Positions 1-8,952 are shown, counted from the first letter of the stretch. The stretch: DNA of 64,000 nt from UBA1100 sp964533265 (GCA_964533265.1 CAZHJW010000001.1:1-64000); one strand, 5' to 3'. Numbers and translations are program-made. The notes: a model not told the origin generated them from the sequence alone.

Positions 1-1036
1 CCCCATATAAAAATTTACGGGCGTTAATGGCTTTTTCATCCAGTAGATCCAGCCCGTGCATATCCTTAGTTGGCTTGAAGCCCACTGCTTTGAGAGCCGT
101 CGGAACCATGTCGATACTGGAAACAGGCGTGGTGGACATGGCCGGTTTCACCTTGCCCGGCCAGCGCACCATGATGGGTGTACGCGTACCCCCGTCATAT
201 TGGCTGCGTTTGCTCTTCATGTCATAACCACGGGCCTTGGGATTCTGAATCCAGCCGTTATCGGTGACGTAGATAATGATCGTATCCTTAGCCATGCCCT
301 TCTTGTCAATGTGTCCGACCAGTTCTCCCACCGTTTCATCAAACCATTCGACCATTGCGTAGTAACGTGCCACATGAGGAGAATCTACTTTGGCGGCGTA
401 TTTATCAAAGAGTCGCTTAGGCGGATTGTGTGGTGTGTGTGGAAGAAAAGGCGCGTACCAAATGAAGAAAGGCTTCTCACCTGCTTCCTCAATGAAATCA
501 TAAATTGGCTTTAGTCCTTCCCGGCCGATCTTAAGACCTTCATCACCGTGACGACCTCGCCTTTTGGGGTCCCCATGAGTCATGCCGTGTGTGAAGCCGC
601 CCCTGCTGTAATGGCCCTGCCACCATTTGCCACTTTGATGACTCACGTAACCTTTCTCTTTAAGTATTCTCGGAAGCGACGGCCCTTTGTCGATTAGTGC
701 CACCTGCTCAGCAAAACGTTTGGCGTATTCCGGCGATCGTTTGCCTTGCGTCGGAATGGGCGGCTCGTTGCCTGTGATTTTGTTTTGATGTGGGTATAGA
801 CCGGTAATCATTGTTGCCAGAGATGGACAACATAAGCTACTGGGCACATAGCCATGTGTGTAGGTCAGGCTCTCTTTGGCAAGTTTATCGATATGGGGTG
901 TCTCAATAACCTTATGGCCCATAAAACTGTAATCAGTCCAGGTGTGGTCATCAGAAATGATGTAGATAATATTGGGCGACTTGGCGAAAGCCAGAATCGG
1001 GAGAAGCGTGGCAAGTAATAAAAATACACGGTGCAT
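1..1036 (-). CDS. Sulfatase, exported (3' end beyond window edge)
   Basis: Reading on the minus strand from the ATG at 1036, the frame stays open to base 1, so the C-terminus is missing (about 345 residues seen). Residues 1-18 form a signal peptide ending AFA, so the enzyme acts outside the cytoplasm. The formylglycine-type sulfatase fold is shown by NIIYIISDDHTW (metal-binding Asp pair near 29-30), the active-site segment SSLCCPSLATMITG, and later GKWWQGHY and VTDNGW. Sulfatases of this family hydrolyse sulfate esters of polysaccharides or glycosaminoglycans. The modification motif reads C-C-P-S-L, with Leu in place of the usual Arg of CxPSR. The substrate cannot be told from sequence. Confidence 0.9.
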   Translation of the reverse strand, partial: MHRVFLLLATLLPILAFAKSPNIIYIISDDHTWTDYSFMGHKVIETPHIDKLAKESLTYTHGYVPSSLCCPSLATMITGLYPHQNKITGNEPPIPTQGKRSPEYAKRFAEQVALIDKGPSLPRILKEKGYVSHQSGKWWQGHYSRGGFTHGMTHGDPKRRGRHGDEGLKIGREGLKPIYDFIEEAGEKPFFIWYAPFLPHTPHNPPKRLFDKYAAKVDSPHVARYYAMVEWFDETVGELVGHIDKKGMAKDTIIIYVTDNGWIQNPKARGYDMKSKRSQYDGGTRTPIMVRWPGKVKPAMSTTPVSSIDMVPTALKAVGFKPTKDMHGLDLLDEKAINARKFLYG

Positions 1037-1328
1037 GGGGCGAATTTGGGGCAACTTCTGATCCTCTGCAAGCAAAGTCGGCTTGAGGAAAGATTGCCTG
1101 TAGGGTATATTGTTTGTACCCGGCCGGGCCGCGCAAGGATACACGCCCTGGAAGGTAATAAATATAAATGGGGCCTTGCCTTCGATGCTGGCCGTCAGGC
1201 CTTGACTGGAAGTCGTAAGGCGTTGATTGGGCCCCACCTTGGAATCATCGTTCCTTGGGCCTTGTAAGCGCGGTTTGGTTTGGGTTTTTTTGTGCCCTTC
1301 TCCTGTTCTAACCGGTAAACTAAAACAA
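1037..1328. other. Divergent intergenic region with extended inverted repeat
   Basis: This lies between the sulfatase and rarA starts and holds no convincing gene. It contains an imperfect long hairpin: TGGGGCC at 1169-1175 pairs with GGCCCCA at 1230-1236, and inside it TGCCTT pairs with AAGGCG. Promoters for both flanking genes are expected here, but I cannot place them. The hairpin could be part of the rarA leader or a small RNA; neither is shown. Confidence 0.35.
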
Positions 1329-2705
1329 GTGGCAGAACGCGATCTATTCAGCGGTGAATCGGGGTCTCAAGCCGAAACTCCAAAGGCGGATCGTGCTGCA
1401 GGCCAGCGACAGGCGCCGTTGGCCGCTCGAATGCGCCCGCAAACTCTCGATGAGTATGCCGGTCAGCAGCATATTCTCAAATCGGGCATGCTGCTGCGGC
1501 GGGCAATAGAGGCTGACCGGATTCAGTCCTTAATCTTTTATGGTCCGCCCGGAACCGGGAAAACTACATTGGCCCAAATCATTGCCAATCGGACCGAGAG
1601 TAAGTTCGAACGCTTAAGTGGAGTGGAAAGTAACGTGGCGGAGATGCGGCGGGTATTAAGTGGGGCCGCAAACAGGCTTGAGAATACCGGGCGGCCCACC
1701 CTACTCTTTATAGATGAGATTCACCGTTTCAATAAATCTCAACAGGATGTGTTATTGCCCGATGTGGAAGGTGGCACCATTCGGCTTGTAGGGGCCACCA
1801 CTCATAACCCCTTCTTTTTTGTTAACTCACCATTAGTGTCACGCTCGCAAATATTCGAACTACAACCTCTCGGTGAGGAGGATATTCATAGTCTTCTGGA
1901 ACGGGCATTGGTGGACAGCGAACGCGGCTTGGGGCACATAAAAATGGAGGTCAAGCCGGAGGCTTTGGAACATTTGGCGAGGATTTCTGATGGAGATGCT
2001 CGAAAGGCATTAAATTCACTGGAGATCGCCGCTCTTACCACTGTTCCTGATGGGGAAGGCATAATCAGAGTGTCGATGGAAGTGGCAGAGGAATGCATCC
2101 AGAAAAAGGCGATTGTCTATGATGCTGACGGAGATCAACATTATGACACTATATCAGCTTTCATTAAATCGATTCGCGGCAGTGACCCCGACGCGGCTCT
2201 TTATTGGTTGGCCAAGATGATTCTTGCGGGTGAAGACCCTCGATTTATCACGCGCCGATTGATGATCAGTGCCTCCGAGGATATTGGATTGGCCGATCCA
2301 ATGGCCTTGGTGCTTTCCACCTCCGCGCATCAGGCAGCTGAATTTGTTGGCTGGCCTGAAGCACGTATACCCATTGCTGAAGCAACGGTATACTTGGCTA
2401 CTGCGCATAAGAGTAATAGCGCCTATACTGCAATCAATTCGGCTTTGGAAGAGGTCAAGAATGGGCGGACTATCCCTGTGCCCAAGCATTTACGGGATGG
2501 CCACTATAGTGGCGCAGAAAGACTGGGTAATGCTGAAGGATATAAATATTCGCATGATTATGAGGGGCATTATGTTGCCCAGGATTACCTTGGGGTTGAT
2601 GCTCGTTTTTATGAACCCACCGAACAGGGCGTTGAAAAGAAAATAAAAGATCGGGTTTTGCATTGGCGATCGCTTCAGGAGAAGGCAAAAACCGATGGCG
2701 GTTAA
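1329..2705 (+). CDS. rarA: Replication-associated recombination protein A (RarA/MgsA)
   Basis: This AAA+ clamp-loader-like ATPase acts at stalled replication forks. Visible features are Walker A GPPGTGKTT, Walker B LLFIDEIHRFNKSQQD, and sensor 1 GATTHNPFFFVNSPLVSR (E. coli-type proteins have GATTENPSFEVNSALLSR). The C-terminal tetramerisation part carries the conserved YKYSHDYEGHYVAQDYL. I start at the GTG at 1329, which gives VAERDLFSG and places ARMRPQTLDEYAGQ in the usual N-terminal position. The frame is open further upstream to a GTG or ATG near 1227, but those residues are not family-like. No clear ribosome binding site is seen at either start. The stop overlaps the next gene by 11 bp, so the two are probably co-transcribed. 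Confidence 0.93.
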   Translation: MAERDLFSGESGSQAETPKADRAAGQRQAPLAARMRPQTLDEYAGQQHILKSGMLLRRAIEADRIQSLIFYGPPGTGKTTLAQIIANRTESKFERLSGVESNVAEMRRVLSGAANRLENTGRPTLLFIDEIHRFNKSQQDVLLPDVEGGTIRLVGATTHNPFFFVNSPLVSRSQIFELQPLGEEDIHSLLERALVDSERGLGHIKMEVKPEALEHLARISDGDARKALNSLEIAALTTVPDGEGIIRVSMEVAEECIQKKAIVYDADGDQHYDTISAFIKSIRGSDPDAALYWLAKMILAGEDPRFITRRLMISASEDIGLADPMALVLSTSAHQAAEFVGWPEARIPIAEATVYLATAHKSNSAYTAINSALEEVKNGRTIPVPKHLRDGHYSGAERLGNAEGYKYSHDYEGHYVAQDYLGVDARFYEPTEQGVEKKIKDRVLHWRSLQEKAKTDGG

Positions 2706-3243
2706 TGAAGATAAATTAAAAGTTCGTGCTGAAATAAGTGCGATTCGAATTAGACCAGAAGAACGCGAAGAAGCTTCTTCGGCGATATGTAACCGGATAA
2801 AGGCACTTGAGGTGTGGAGGGATGCCAAAACAGTTCTGCTGTATGCACCACTGCCAGATGAGCCTGATGTAGTGCGGCTCTTTGACTATTCTAAAAGCGT
2901 TTGCTTCCCCCGTTTCAAAGTGGATCGAGTCTATGAATCGGCAATTGCTGAAAACGTTGAAAGTCTTGTGGTTGGTAAATTTGGAATTCAGGAGCCTCCG
3001 CCAGAGGCCGTTCATGTAAATGCCTCAGGTATTAATATAACTTTGGTCCCAGGACTTGCATTTGACGAGTCTTGCAACCGGCTTGGGCGAGGCCGAGGCT
3101 TTTATGACCGATGGCTACCCCATATATCAGGAATTAAAATAGGAATCGGCTTCGATCATCAACTGGTAGACTCTGTGCCAACCGAAAATCATGACCATCA
3201 ATTGGACATGGTTGTGATGCCGTCCAGGGAAATTAGAAGGTAG
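2695..3243 (+). CDS. 5-formyltetrahydrofolate cyclo-ligase family protein
   Basis: A 182-residue protein of the 5-FCL/MTHFS (YgfA) family, which converts 5-formyl-THF to 5,10-methenyl-THF using ATP in cytosolic one-carbon metabolism. The C-terminal signature LVPGLAFDESCNRLGRGRGF followed by YDRWL matches the family's nucleotide and folate site. The N-terminal basic segment is also typical. The start overlaps the end of rarA, suggesting translational coupling. The gene ends head-on against the small lipoprotein gene with no gap. Confidence 0.88.
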   Translation: MAVNEDKLKVRAEISAIRIRPEEREEASSAICNRIKALEVWRDAKTVLLYAPLPDEPDVVRLFDYSKSVCFPRFKVDRVYESAIAENVESLVVGKFGIQEPPPEAVHVNASGINITLVPGLAFDESCNRLGRGRGFYDRWLPHISGIKIGIGFDHQLVDSVPTENHDHQLDMVVMPSREIRR

Positions 3244-3432
3244 TTATCTATTGCGGCGACGATCAGTGCCGCCTCCAAAAAACTGGAAGCCGCGCGGCTC
3301 ATTCCAAGGTCTTTCTGAAACATTATCGGTATCAGGCGTTTCGCAGGCGGTGGTTCCGGTCAGGATAAGGCCGGAACCAATGATAATTAATATAGTGATT
3401 GGGGTGAGTAGATTACGTTGCATCAGGTTCAA
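3244..3432 (-). CDS. Small predicted lipoprotein, 62 residues
   Basis: Residues 10-30 are hydrophobic and run into TGTTAC, a plausible but imperfect lipobox, followed by a short acidic and Gly-rich tail ending FFGGGTDRRRNR. The mature part holds SERPWNEPRGF, which resembles a motif I associate with short verrucomicrobial lipoproteins. That recollection was not checked. The ATG overlaps the stop of the upstream coiled-coil gene in an ATGA arrangement, which supports it being a real last gene of the operon. Function is unknown. Confidence 0.6.
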   Translation of the reverse strand: MNLMQRNLLTPITILIIIGSGLILTGTTACETPDTDNVSERPWNEPRGFQFFGGGTDRRRNR

Positions 3433-4088
3433 GGGGTTTGTCCTGTTCTAAGGATGGGTTTATTCAGCTTCCCGGGTTTAATCGGCTTGGGGGCAATAAA
3501 CCGCGGCGAAGCTATTTCAATGGGTCTTTTCCGTTGTAATTCGATTATTTGCTCAGGAGTAACCCCTGTAGCCAAAAAAGGTTTTAGAGCTTGGATGGCC
3601 TTATCCAGTTCAACAGATGTTTCGGTATGGGTCTTATTTGCGTCAATCAGTGCCTTCGATAATTTTGCGTTGGTAGCGTTAAAGTCCATGATTGTTGTCT
3701 GAAGTTTAATTGCTTTATCAGCAAGTCCTTGGGCTTCCACTAATTGTGACTGCAATGTTGCGTTATTTGCTTGTGCTAACTGAAGGTCCCCCGCCATTTG
3801 CCCCTGGTCACCTTGGGCTGAGGCCAAGCTTTGATTAGCGGCTGCCAAAGCGTTGGTTGCTTTAGCAAGTTGGCCCTTAAGTGAAAAATTTTCTTTCTCT
3901 TCGGCAACCTTTTGCTCTGTTAACTTAAGGCCCTTTTTTTTCTGATCTTCCGCCGCTTCATGCGCATTGCTAATCAGCTTCTCAGATTTTTTTTGCTCCA
4001 TTAAAAGGTATGCGCTTGTCCCTAATGAACCTAGTAATAACAGGGTTAGGGCAATGAGAGCGGCTTTCACCTTAGTTTGCCTTGGCAA
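3429..4088 (-). CDS. Membrane-anchored coiled-coil protein, 219 residues
   Basis: One transmembrane helix (about residues 8-30) is followed by an Ala/Gln/Lys-rich coiled coil and a Pro-rich basic tail. I recognise no enzyme domain. About 45 residues (LAAANQSLASAQ through ATLQSQLVEAQGLADKA) are nearly identical to a segment in the upstream neighbour, pointing to duplication or gene conversion. The gene overlaps that neighbour by 17 bp and the next lipoprotein by 4 bp. The anchor topology suggests a periplasmic or scaffold role in the same envelope cluster. This is inference only. Confidence 0.75.
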   Translation of the reverse strand: MPRQTKVKAALIALTLLLLGSLGTSAYLLMEQKKSEKLISNAHEAAEDQKKKGLKLTEQKVAEEKENFSLKGQLAKATNALAAANQSLASAQGDQGQMAGDLQLAQANNATLQSQLVEAQGLADKAIKLQTTIMDFNATNAKLSKALIDANKTHTETSVELDKAIQALKPFLATGVTPEQIIELQRKRPIEIASPRFIAPKPIKPGKLNKPILRTGQTP

Positions 4089-4842
4089 CTTTGTCGCCGG
4101 CTTTGAGCAGTTGGCGGGTAAACTCTTTTACTGCATCAGCAATTGAAACAGTTGGTTGAGTTTGTTTGATTTTAATTTTCCCAACTAGATTCCCGGCGCG
4201 AAGGACATTGAATTCATCACCGGCCTTGACGCCATGATCTGCGCCGCGATTAATGACGTAAAAATTGAATTTAGGATCGTAGCTGGCAATGGCTCCAATT
4301 TCTGCTCCGGGCTTGGCATTGGTTCTAGGGGTGCCGCCCTTGGGGGTTTCGTTTTTGGATTCTGTGGCAGCTTTATCGGCATCGATTTTTTCAAGTCGTT
4401 TTTTCATCTTCCGCAGATCAGCAGGGGTTCCTAAAGCCTCGTAGTCTGCAAAATCCTTTTTCATGTTTTTGGCTTCTTCTGCAAGTCCTTGGGCTGCCAC
4501 TAATTGTGATTGTAATGTTGCGTTATCTGCTTGTGCCAACTGAAGGTCCTGTGCCATTTGGCCTTGGCCGCCTTGTACTGAAGCCAAGGTTTGATTGGCG
4601 GCTGCCAATTGGTTAGTCGCTTTGTTGAGCTCCCCTTGGGCAATTTGGAGGTCGCTATTAAGCTTTTGGTTATCAGTTTGAAGCTTTCCAGTGCCGCCTT
4701 TGGCTTGCTGGGCATCTGCTACTGCGGCCGTTTTTTCTTCTTCCGCTTTTTTGAGGTCTCCCTTGACACCCATTCCAAAGACGATACCCGCTATTCCGGC
4801 CAAAATATTCAGGCCCAGCATTATTTTGGTTACTTTACCCAT
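4072..4842 (-). CDS. Membrane-anchored coiled-coil protein with FlgT-C-like domain
   Basis: A 256-residue protein with an N-terminal membrane helix (7-26), a coiled coil (about 30-165), a low-complexity linker and a C-terminal beta-rich domain from about 180. That domain has the pattern FYVINRGADHGVKAGDEFNV followed by LVGKIKI, SIADAV and AGDKV, like the small barrel at the C-terminus of FlgT-type envelope proteins. The middle of its coiled coil is almost the same as in the downstream gene. It is separated from the DUF4340 gene by about 100 bp containing an inverted repeat. Its molecular role is unknown. Confidence 0.78.
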   Translation of the reverse strand: MGKVTKIMLGLNILAGIAGIVFGMGVKGDLKKAEEEKTAAVADAQQAKGGTGKLQTDNQKLNSDLQIAQGELNKATNQLAAANQTLASVQGGQGQMAQDLQLAQADNATLQSQLVAAQGLAEEAKNMKKDFADYEALGTPADLRKMKKRLEKIDADKAATESKNETPKGGTPRTNAKPGAEIGAIASYDPKFNFYVINRGADHGVKAGDEFNVLRAGNLVGKIKIKQTQPTVSIADAVKEFTRQLLKAGDKVAKAN

Positions 4843-4882
4843 ATTAAATCGTTCCCCTTAAGGTCTAACCTAGTCGGTAAGG

Positions 4883-4902
4883 CCAATAATGTCAATTATT
4901 GG
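4883..4902. repeat. Perfect AT-rich inverted repeat
   Basis: CCAATAAT (4883-4890), spacer GTCA, ATTATTGG (4895-4902). It sits in the 100-bp gap between the DUF4340 gene and the coiled-coil gene. It has no T-run on either side, so it looks more like a protein-binding dyad or a processing hairpin than an intrinsic terminator. Confidence 0.5.
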
Positions 4903-4942
4903 GAACGACTTATGGCTCGAAAAACAAGTGAAATCTGGAAGA

Positions 4943-6169
4943 TTACTTGTTTGGTATGGGTGGCGGATTCAGAAAAGGGATGGGGGGTTCGCCCGGATTA
5001 GGTGGCTTGATAGCACCTTCTTCTTTATCCTTAAGCAATTCTTCCCTCTTTTTGAGGATGGAATCCACTGTGTAACTACTAACCCGGTAGGCATGTTTGG
5101 TGTACCCGGATTCTTTTTCCAACTTTTCCTTAAGAGTTTCCTGTTTGGCGGCCCAATCGTCATCAAGTTGTTTTTTATCCTCAGGCTTTTCGTCTTTTGC
5201 CGGGATGCGCTCCTTGGGCAAGTTTGCAGAAACGTTCACTTGGATGATTCGGTCGCTTCCCGAGGGGATTTGGCCAACTTTCACCTCATAGGTAAGCCCA
5301 TCAAATGTCTTGATGCTGATTTGGGTTGCGTTCTTATCCAGCTGTGATTTTTCGATGTCAGTTGCCAGGTCGTTAAATGAAGGTGAGCTTAAAGGCGAGA
5401 AAGGTGCGCTAGCTGTATCAAGGCTTTTTCCTTCAGGAATCTTGCCTTCCAGTTTCCATTCGGCGACGTCGCTGGATTTGGTAATTTTCCAAGAATTAGT
5501 TGATTCTCCGCCGGGGTATTTCACTTCAATGCTGTTGGCTTTCTCAACCTTGATGAAATCCTTATTTAACCAGTCGCTGGGCGTGGTGTTGGCATTGCTG
5601 AAAGTTTGGTCAACTACGGTGATCTTGCTCCGGTCGCTGTCTATCATCACGAAACGTCGGTCAGGAAACCCGCCTCCTCCCATTGGGGAGTTTTGGTTAT
5701 CTGAGCCTGGTGCAGAAAGCTCCTTGCCTAGATGGAGTGTATGCAGGGCTTTGCCCTCCTTATCCTGAAGGGTGATTCGAGTGGCAGAATTTTCAGATGC
5801 TGCGCCCGGATCAATTAGGCCGATGCGGCCTAATTGATCGCTTGCGGCACTTAGCTCTCTGAGCACCTTCATGTCTTTAAATTCACTGACAAATTTTTCA
5901 ATTCGTTCCGCATCTGCCGGGTATGCTTCCCGGTTAACCACAACCCACCCTTCGTCGGCTCGATTTAAGGTAAGGGTGTCCTTGGCTTCGCTTTTGTTGG
6001 CCGTAATTACTATTGCGTTAATTTTGCTGAAAGGCAGCTCGGCCAAGGGTTCTTTTCCTATAACAATGGAAGCAGTGCTACTCTTTCCTGCGGTCATTAA
6101 ATAAATAACGCCAAGGATTGCCAATACAATTGCCGGTCCAACGATTTTTTTTGATCTATCAGGTTTCAT
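4943..6169 (-). CDS. DUF4340-domain protein, membrane anchored
   Basis: A 408-residue protein with one N-terminal membrane helix (about 10-28) and a large extracytoplasmic part. The pattern LNRADEGWVVVNREAYPADA, then KFVSEFKDMKVLREL, is typical of DUF4340, a beta-rich domain regularly encoded beside GldA/GldFG-like transporters. Its start overlaps the stop of the fusion permease in an ATGA arrangement (6166-6169), so translation is coupled. The C-terminus is charged and Pro-rich. It is presumably the periplasmic accessory partner of the ABC complex; the substrate is unknown. Confidence 0.88.
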   Translation of the reverse strand: MKPDRSKKIVGPAIVLAILGVIYLMTAGKSSTASIVIGKEPLAELPFSKINAIVITANKSEAKDTLTLNRADEGWVVVNREAYPADAERIEKFVSEFKDMKVLRELSAASDQLGRIGLIDPGAASENSATRITLQDKEGKALHTLHLGKELSAPGSDNQNSPMGGGGFPDRRFVMIDSDRSKITVVDQTFSNANTTPSDWLNKDFIKVEKANSIEVKYPGGESTNSWKITKSSDVAEWKLEGKIPEGKSLDTASAPFSPLSSPSFNDLATDIEKSQLDKNATQISIKTFDGLTYEVKVGQIPSGSDRIIQVNVSANLPKERIPAKDEKPEDKKQLDDDWAAKQETLKEKLEKESGYTKHAYRVSSYTVDSILKKREELLKDKEEGAIKPPNPGEPPIPFLNPPPIPNK

Positions 6170-8952
6170 TTCGCAGCAGTACGTTTACGGTTTCTTACAG
6201 CTAGTCCAATTCCAAATACAGTTACCAAAAAAGGCATTCCGGCTGTGCTATACCATTTGATTCGATTCAAGAGAGAATTCTCAGCTTCGCGCCTCTGCTT
6301 TTTAATTCGTCGGACCGTTTTTTGCGCCCGGTCTCTGGCTTCTTCAGCTTCTGCCTGGCTGGATTCCAGCTTCTTCCTATCCTCCTCTGAGACTTGAAGG
6401 CGAATCACACCTGATTGGCCTGATTGAATTGCGTTGCGTAACTGATCTTGAAGTTTGTTGGCTACATCTTGAACTTTTGTTTCTGCATCCTCCAGTTCTT
6501 GTTCGGTCTTTTCAAGTTCCTTCCGGATTTGAGCAGTGGCTGCTTCTTTCATCTCATTAAGTTTTTTCAAAGGACGACTTCGGTTGGTAAGGCTACGTAT
6601 CCTAATTAGGTCTTCATCGCCGGTAAGATAATCGACCAGATTCAAAACAAAGTTCATGTTACTATTTCGAAAGCCTCGGAATTGATCCAGCTGCTGGTTG
6701 GTGTCGTGGAGAAAATCCACATCGCCGACTAAAACGACAACCGGGCTCACATCCTTCTTAACTGTCTTGAGTGAATTATCCGGGATCTCAGGTTGGGTTG
6801 AATTTGCGTCTTCCGAAGGGGCCGGTCTTTCGGGGTCCCCCTTCGGGAAAGCAGTTTTAAATCCACCCGTTAATTTGAGGGCTAGTATGTTAGTGCCGCT
6901 GGTTGCGCTAAAGGTTTTAGTGATTGCGGCCTGGGATTGTTGAAATGAGGGTAAAGGCAGTAGTCCCTTTGTTGAACTGACGTCAATGAGTGCTGAGTTT
7001 GTTGTGCTGTGTAGCAAAGTTGTAACTTCAGGTCGGGCCCCACCATCCTGAGCTGTTTCTATTCTGAAGGCCCCGAAATGTATGCCGACTAATGGTCCCA
7101 GTTGTTGCAGAATTGGATCATTCTGATTTTGCCCTTCAGTTTGAATATCAAGGGCAGTTAGCCAGGAACCGCCACTTTGAGGGGGGCGCAGGGCAAAGGC
7201 AGTATCAGCGACCACTTTGTTGTCTGTAAAATTAATGCCCCATGATGGGAGTAATTTGTCTAGATTAGAACTGCTGCCGGTGGGTGGGGAAAACCCCCCC
7301 ATGGGCCCTTGGTCAAGGGCATGATTCGGGTCCAAAAAAGCGGCAACCTTACCTCCACCAAGAACGTACTGATCAAGGGCAAATTGCGCCTTCTCGCTGA
7401 TACTCTTCGGGTGGATGACAATAAGTAAATCGATGTCATCGGCGATCGCGGGGACGTTCATGTCTATGGTTTGGATATTGTCCCGACCGTAGCTGGCTTG
7501 GAGCTGCCGCATGAGTAACCAGGGGGGAGCCGGACGTTGCCCTCTCATCATTTGAGGAGGGAGATTTGGCGGGAAACCACCGTTAATTTGTAGAGGCGAC
7601 ATAATCCCAATGGTGGGGGCCTTGCTTTCATCCTTAAGTAGGCGCGTTATGGCGGAGGAAATATCGTACTCGAGCATTGCTTCAGGTCGAAGCCCTCCTG
7701 GTCTGCCCCCAGGTCCCTGCTCCAGAAGGCTGATCATTTCGGATTTGTCGGCGTAACTCAAGGTGAGGCCGATGTAGGCAAACTCCTCCAAACCGATTTG
7801 CATTCGTGTGATATTATCCTGCCTGGCTAGATCCTCTTCATCAGTGTCGGGTTGCGGGTTGATTTCGTTGAAAACAATGGAGCCTTTACTGGCAGCTTCA
7901 TACTCATTGAGTAGTTCTTTTACCCGAGCTGCGTATTGGCGAACAAAGGGACTAATGCGTTCATCACCCTTGGTGAAATAGAGACGGGCATCAATCTTGA
8001 AAGCGTCCTTATCATTTCCACGTCCTTCAGCAACTCGGCTAAGGATGTTTTTACTGCCTTGAGAGAGCGTGTGTATTTTATTTTCAGTGAGATCCCATTT
8101 GCCGCTAATTGACCCAGCCAGCAGGTTAACAGTAACAAGGATTAGAGCCAGAATGGCAATTTGAGCGCCAGCAAAACCAAATGCTTGAGCAGGTTTGTTC
8201 TCCTGCCCTCCCCGGATAATCACAGTAGTAGCTGCCAAGGTGAAAACAATGACAGAAACAAAGAAAAGGAAATCACGTAAATGGACTACTCCTCTTTGAA
8301 TAGCTTCAAAATGAGTCATAACACTGAAGCTTGAAACGAGGTCAACTATGAATTCATTACCAGGGAAAAGCCCCTGCATGAAGTCAGTTACCGGTGGGAA
8401 CCCTGCTAGAATGGTGAATAAGCATAGAATTACTGAAATTACAAAACTGATGACCTGATTTCGGGTGAGTGCTGAGGTCATGCATCCTATTCCAAGATAG
8501 GCGCCTGCCATGAGAGCACTCCCGATATAAGCGCAAAGAATGGCTCCGTTATCAGGTGATCCTAGAAAGTTTGGAGTTAACCAAATAGGAAAAGTTAGAA
8601 TCAAACCCACAACTAAGAATGCCCAGGAAGCCAAGAATTTCCCTATAACCGCTTGGTTTGTTGTGATCGGCAGGGTTAAAAGTAATTCAAGGGTGCCGGT
8701 GCGTTTTTCCTCAGACCAGAGGCGCATGGCAATGGCGGGAACTAAAAATAGATACAGCCACGGGTGCCAAAGGAAAAAGGATCCCAGAGAAGCCTCGTTT
8801 CGGGCGAAGAAATCCTGACCAACCATAAAGGTGAAGAACCCGGAGAGCAGTAAAAAGATAACCAGAAACACATAGGCTACTGGAGACGTGAAGTAGGCGC
8901 TAAATTCGCGTTTGGCGACGACCAATACATTTCGGAGTGGACTGGAGTTCAT
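6166..8952 (-). CDS. ABC-2 permease fused to GldG-like domain
   Basis: At 928 residues this joins two proteins that are separate (GldF and GldG) in Bacteroidota. Residues 1-250 are a six-helix ABC-2 permease with the classic LWSEEKRTGTLELLLTLPI. From about 260, after another helix, comes the large extracytoplasmic GldG/ABC_transp_aux domain (for example DIDLLIVIHPKSISEKAQFA, AAFLDPN). Residues about 760-890 form a long charged coiled coil, and a last membrane helix ends in a basic tail. The ATPase gene is directly upstream with no gap. In this phylum the system is not proof of gliding; a surface or envelope transport role is the safer statement. Confidence 0.9.
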   Translation of the reverse strand: MNSSPLRNVLVVAKREFSAYFTSPVAYVFLVIFLLLSGFFTFMVGQDFFARNEASLGSFFLWHPWLYLFLVPAIAMRLWSEEKRTGTLELLLTLPITTNQAVIGKFLASWAFLVVGLILTFPIWLTPNFLGSPDNGAILCAYIGSALMAGAYLGIGCMTSALTRNQVISFVISVILCLFTILAGFPPVTDFMQGLFPGNEFIVDLVSSFSVMTHFEAIQRGVVHLRDFLFFVSVIVFTLAATTVIIRGGQENKPAQAFGFAGAQIAILALILVTVNLLAGSISGKWDLTENKIHTLSQGSKNILSRVAEGRGNDKDAFKIDARLYFTKGDERISPFVRQYAARVKELLNEYEAASKGSIVFNEINPQPDTDEEDLARQDNITRMQIGLEEFAYIGLTLSYADKSEMISLLEQGPGGRPGGLRPEAMLEYDISSAITRLLKDESKAPTIGIMSPLQINGGFPPNLPPQMMRGQRPAPPWLLMRQLQASYGRDNIQTIDMNVPAIADDIDLLIVIHPKSISEKAQFALDQYVLGGGKVAAFLDPNHALDQGPMGGFSPPTGSSSNLDKLLPSWGINFTDNKVVADTAFALRPPQSGGSWLTALDIQTEGQNQNDPILQQLGPLVGIHFGAFRIETAQDGGARPEVTTLLHSTTNSALIDVSSTKGLLPLPSFQQSQAAITKTFSATSGTNILALKLTGGFKTAFPKGDPERPAPSEDANSTQPEIPDNSLKTVKKDVSPVVVLVGDVDFLHDTNQQLDQFRGFRNSNMNFVLNLVDYLTGDEDLIRIRSLTNRSRPLKKLNEMKEAATAQIRKELEKTEQELEDAETKVQDVANKLQDQLRNAIQSGQSGVIRLQVSEEDRKKLESSQAEAEEARDRAQKTVRRIKKQRREAENSLLNRIKWYSTAGMPFLVTVFGIGLAVRNRKRTAAK

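Noticed and set aside
56..514. A 152-residue plus-strand open frame at the left edge
   Set aside because: It is antisense to the sulfatase, whose reading frame has clear family motifs.
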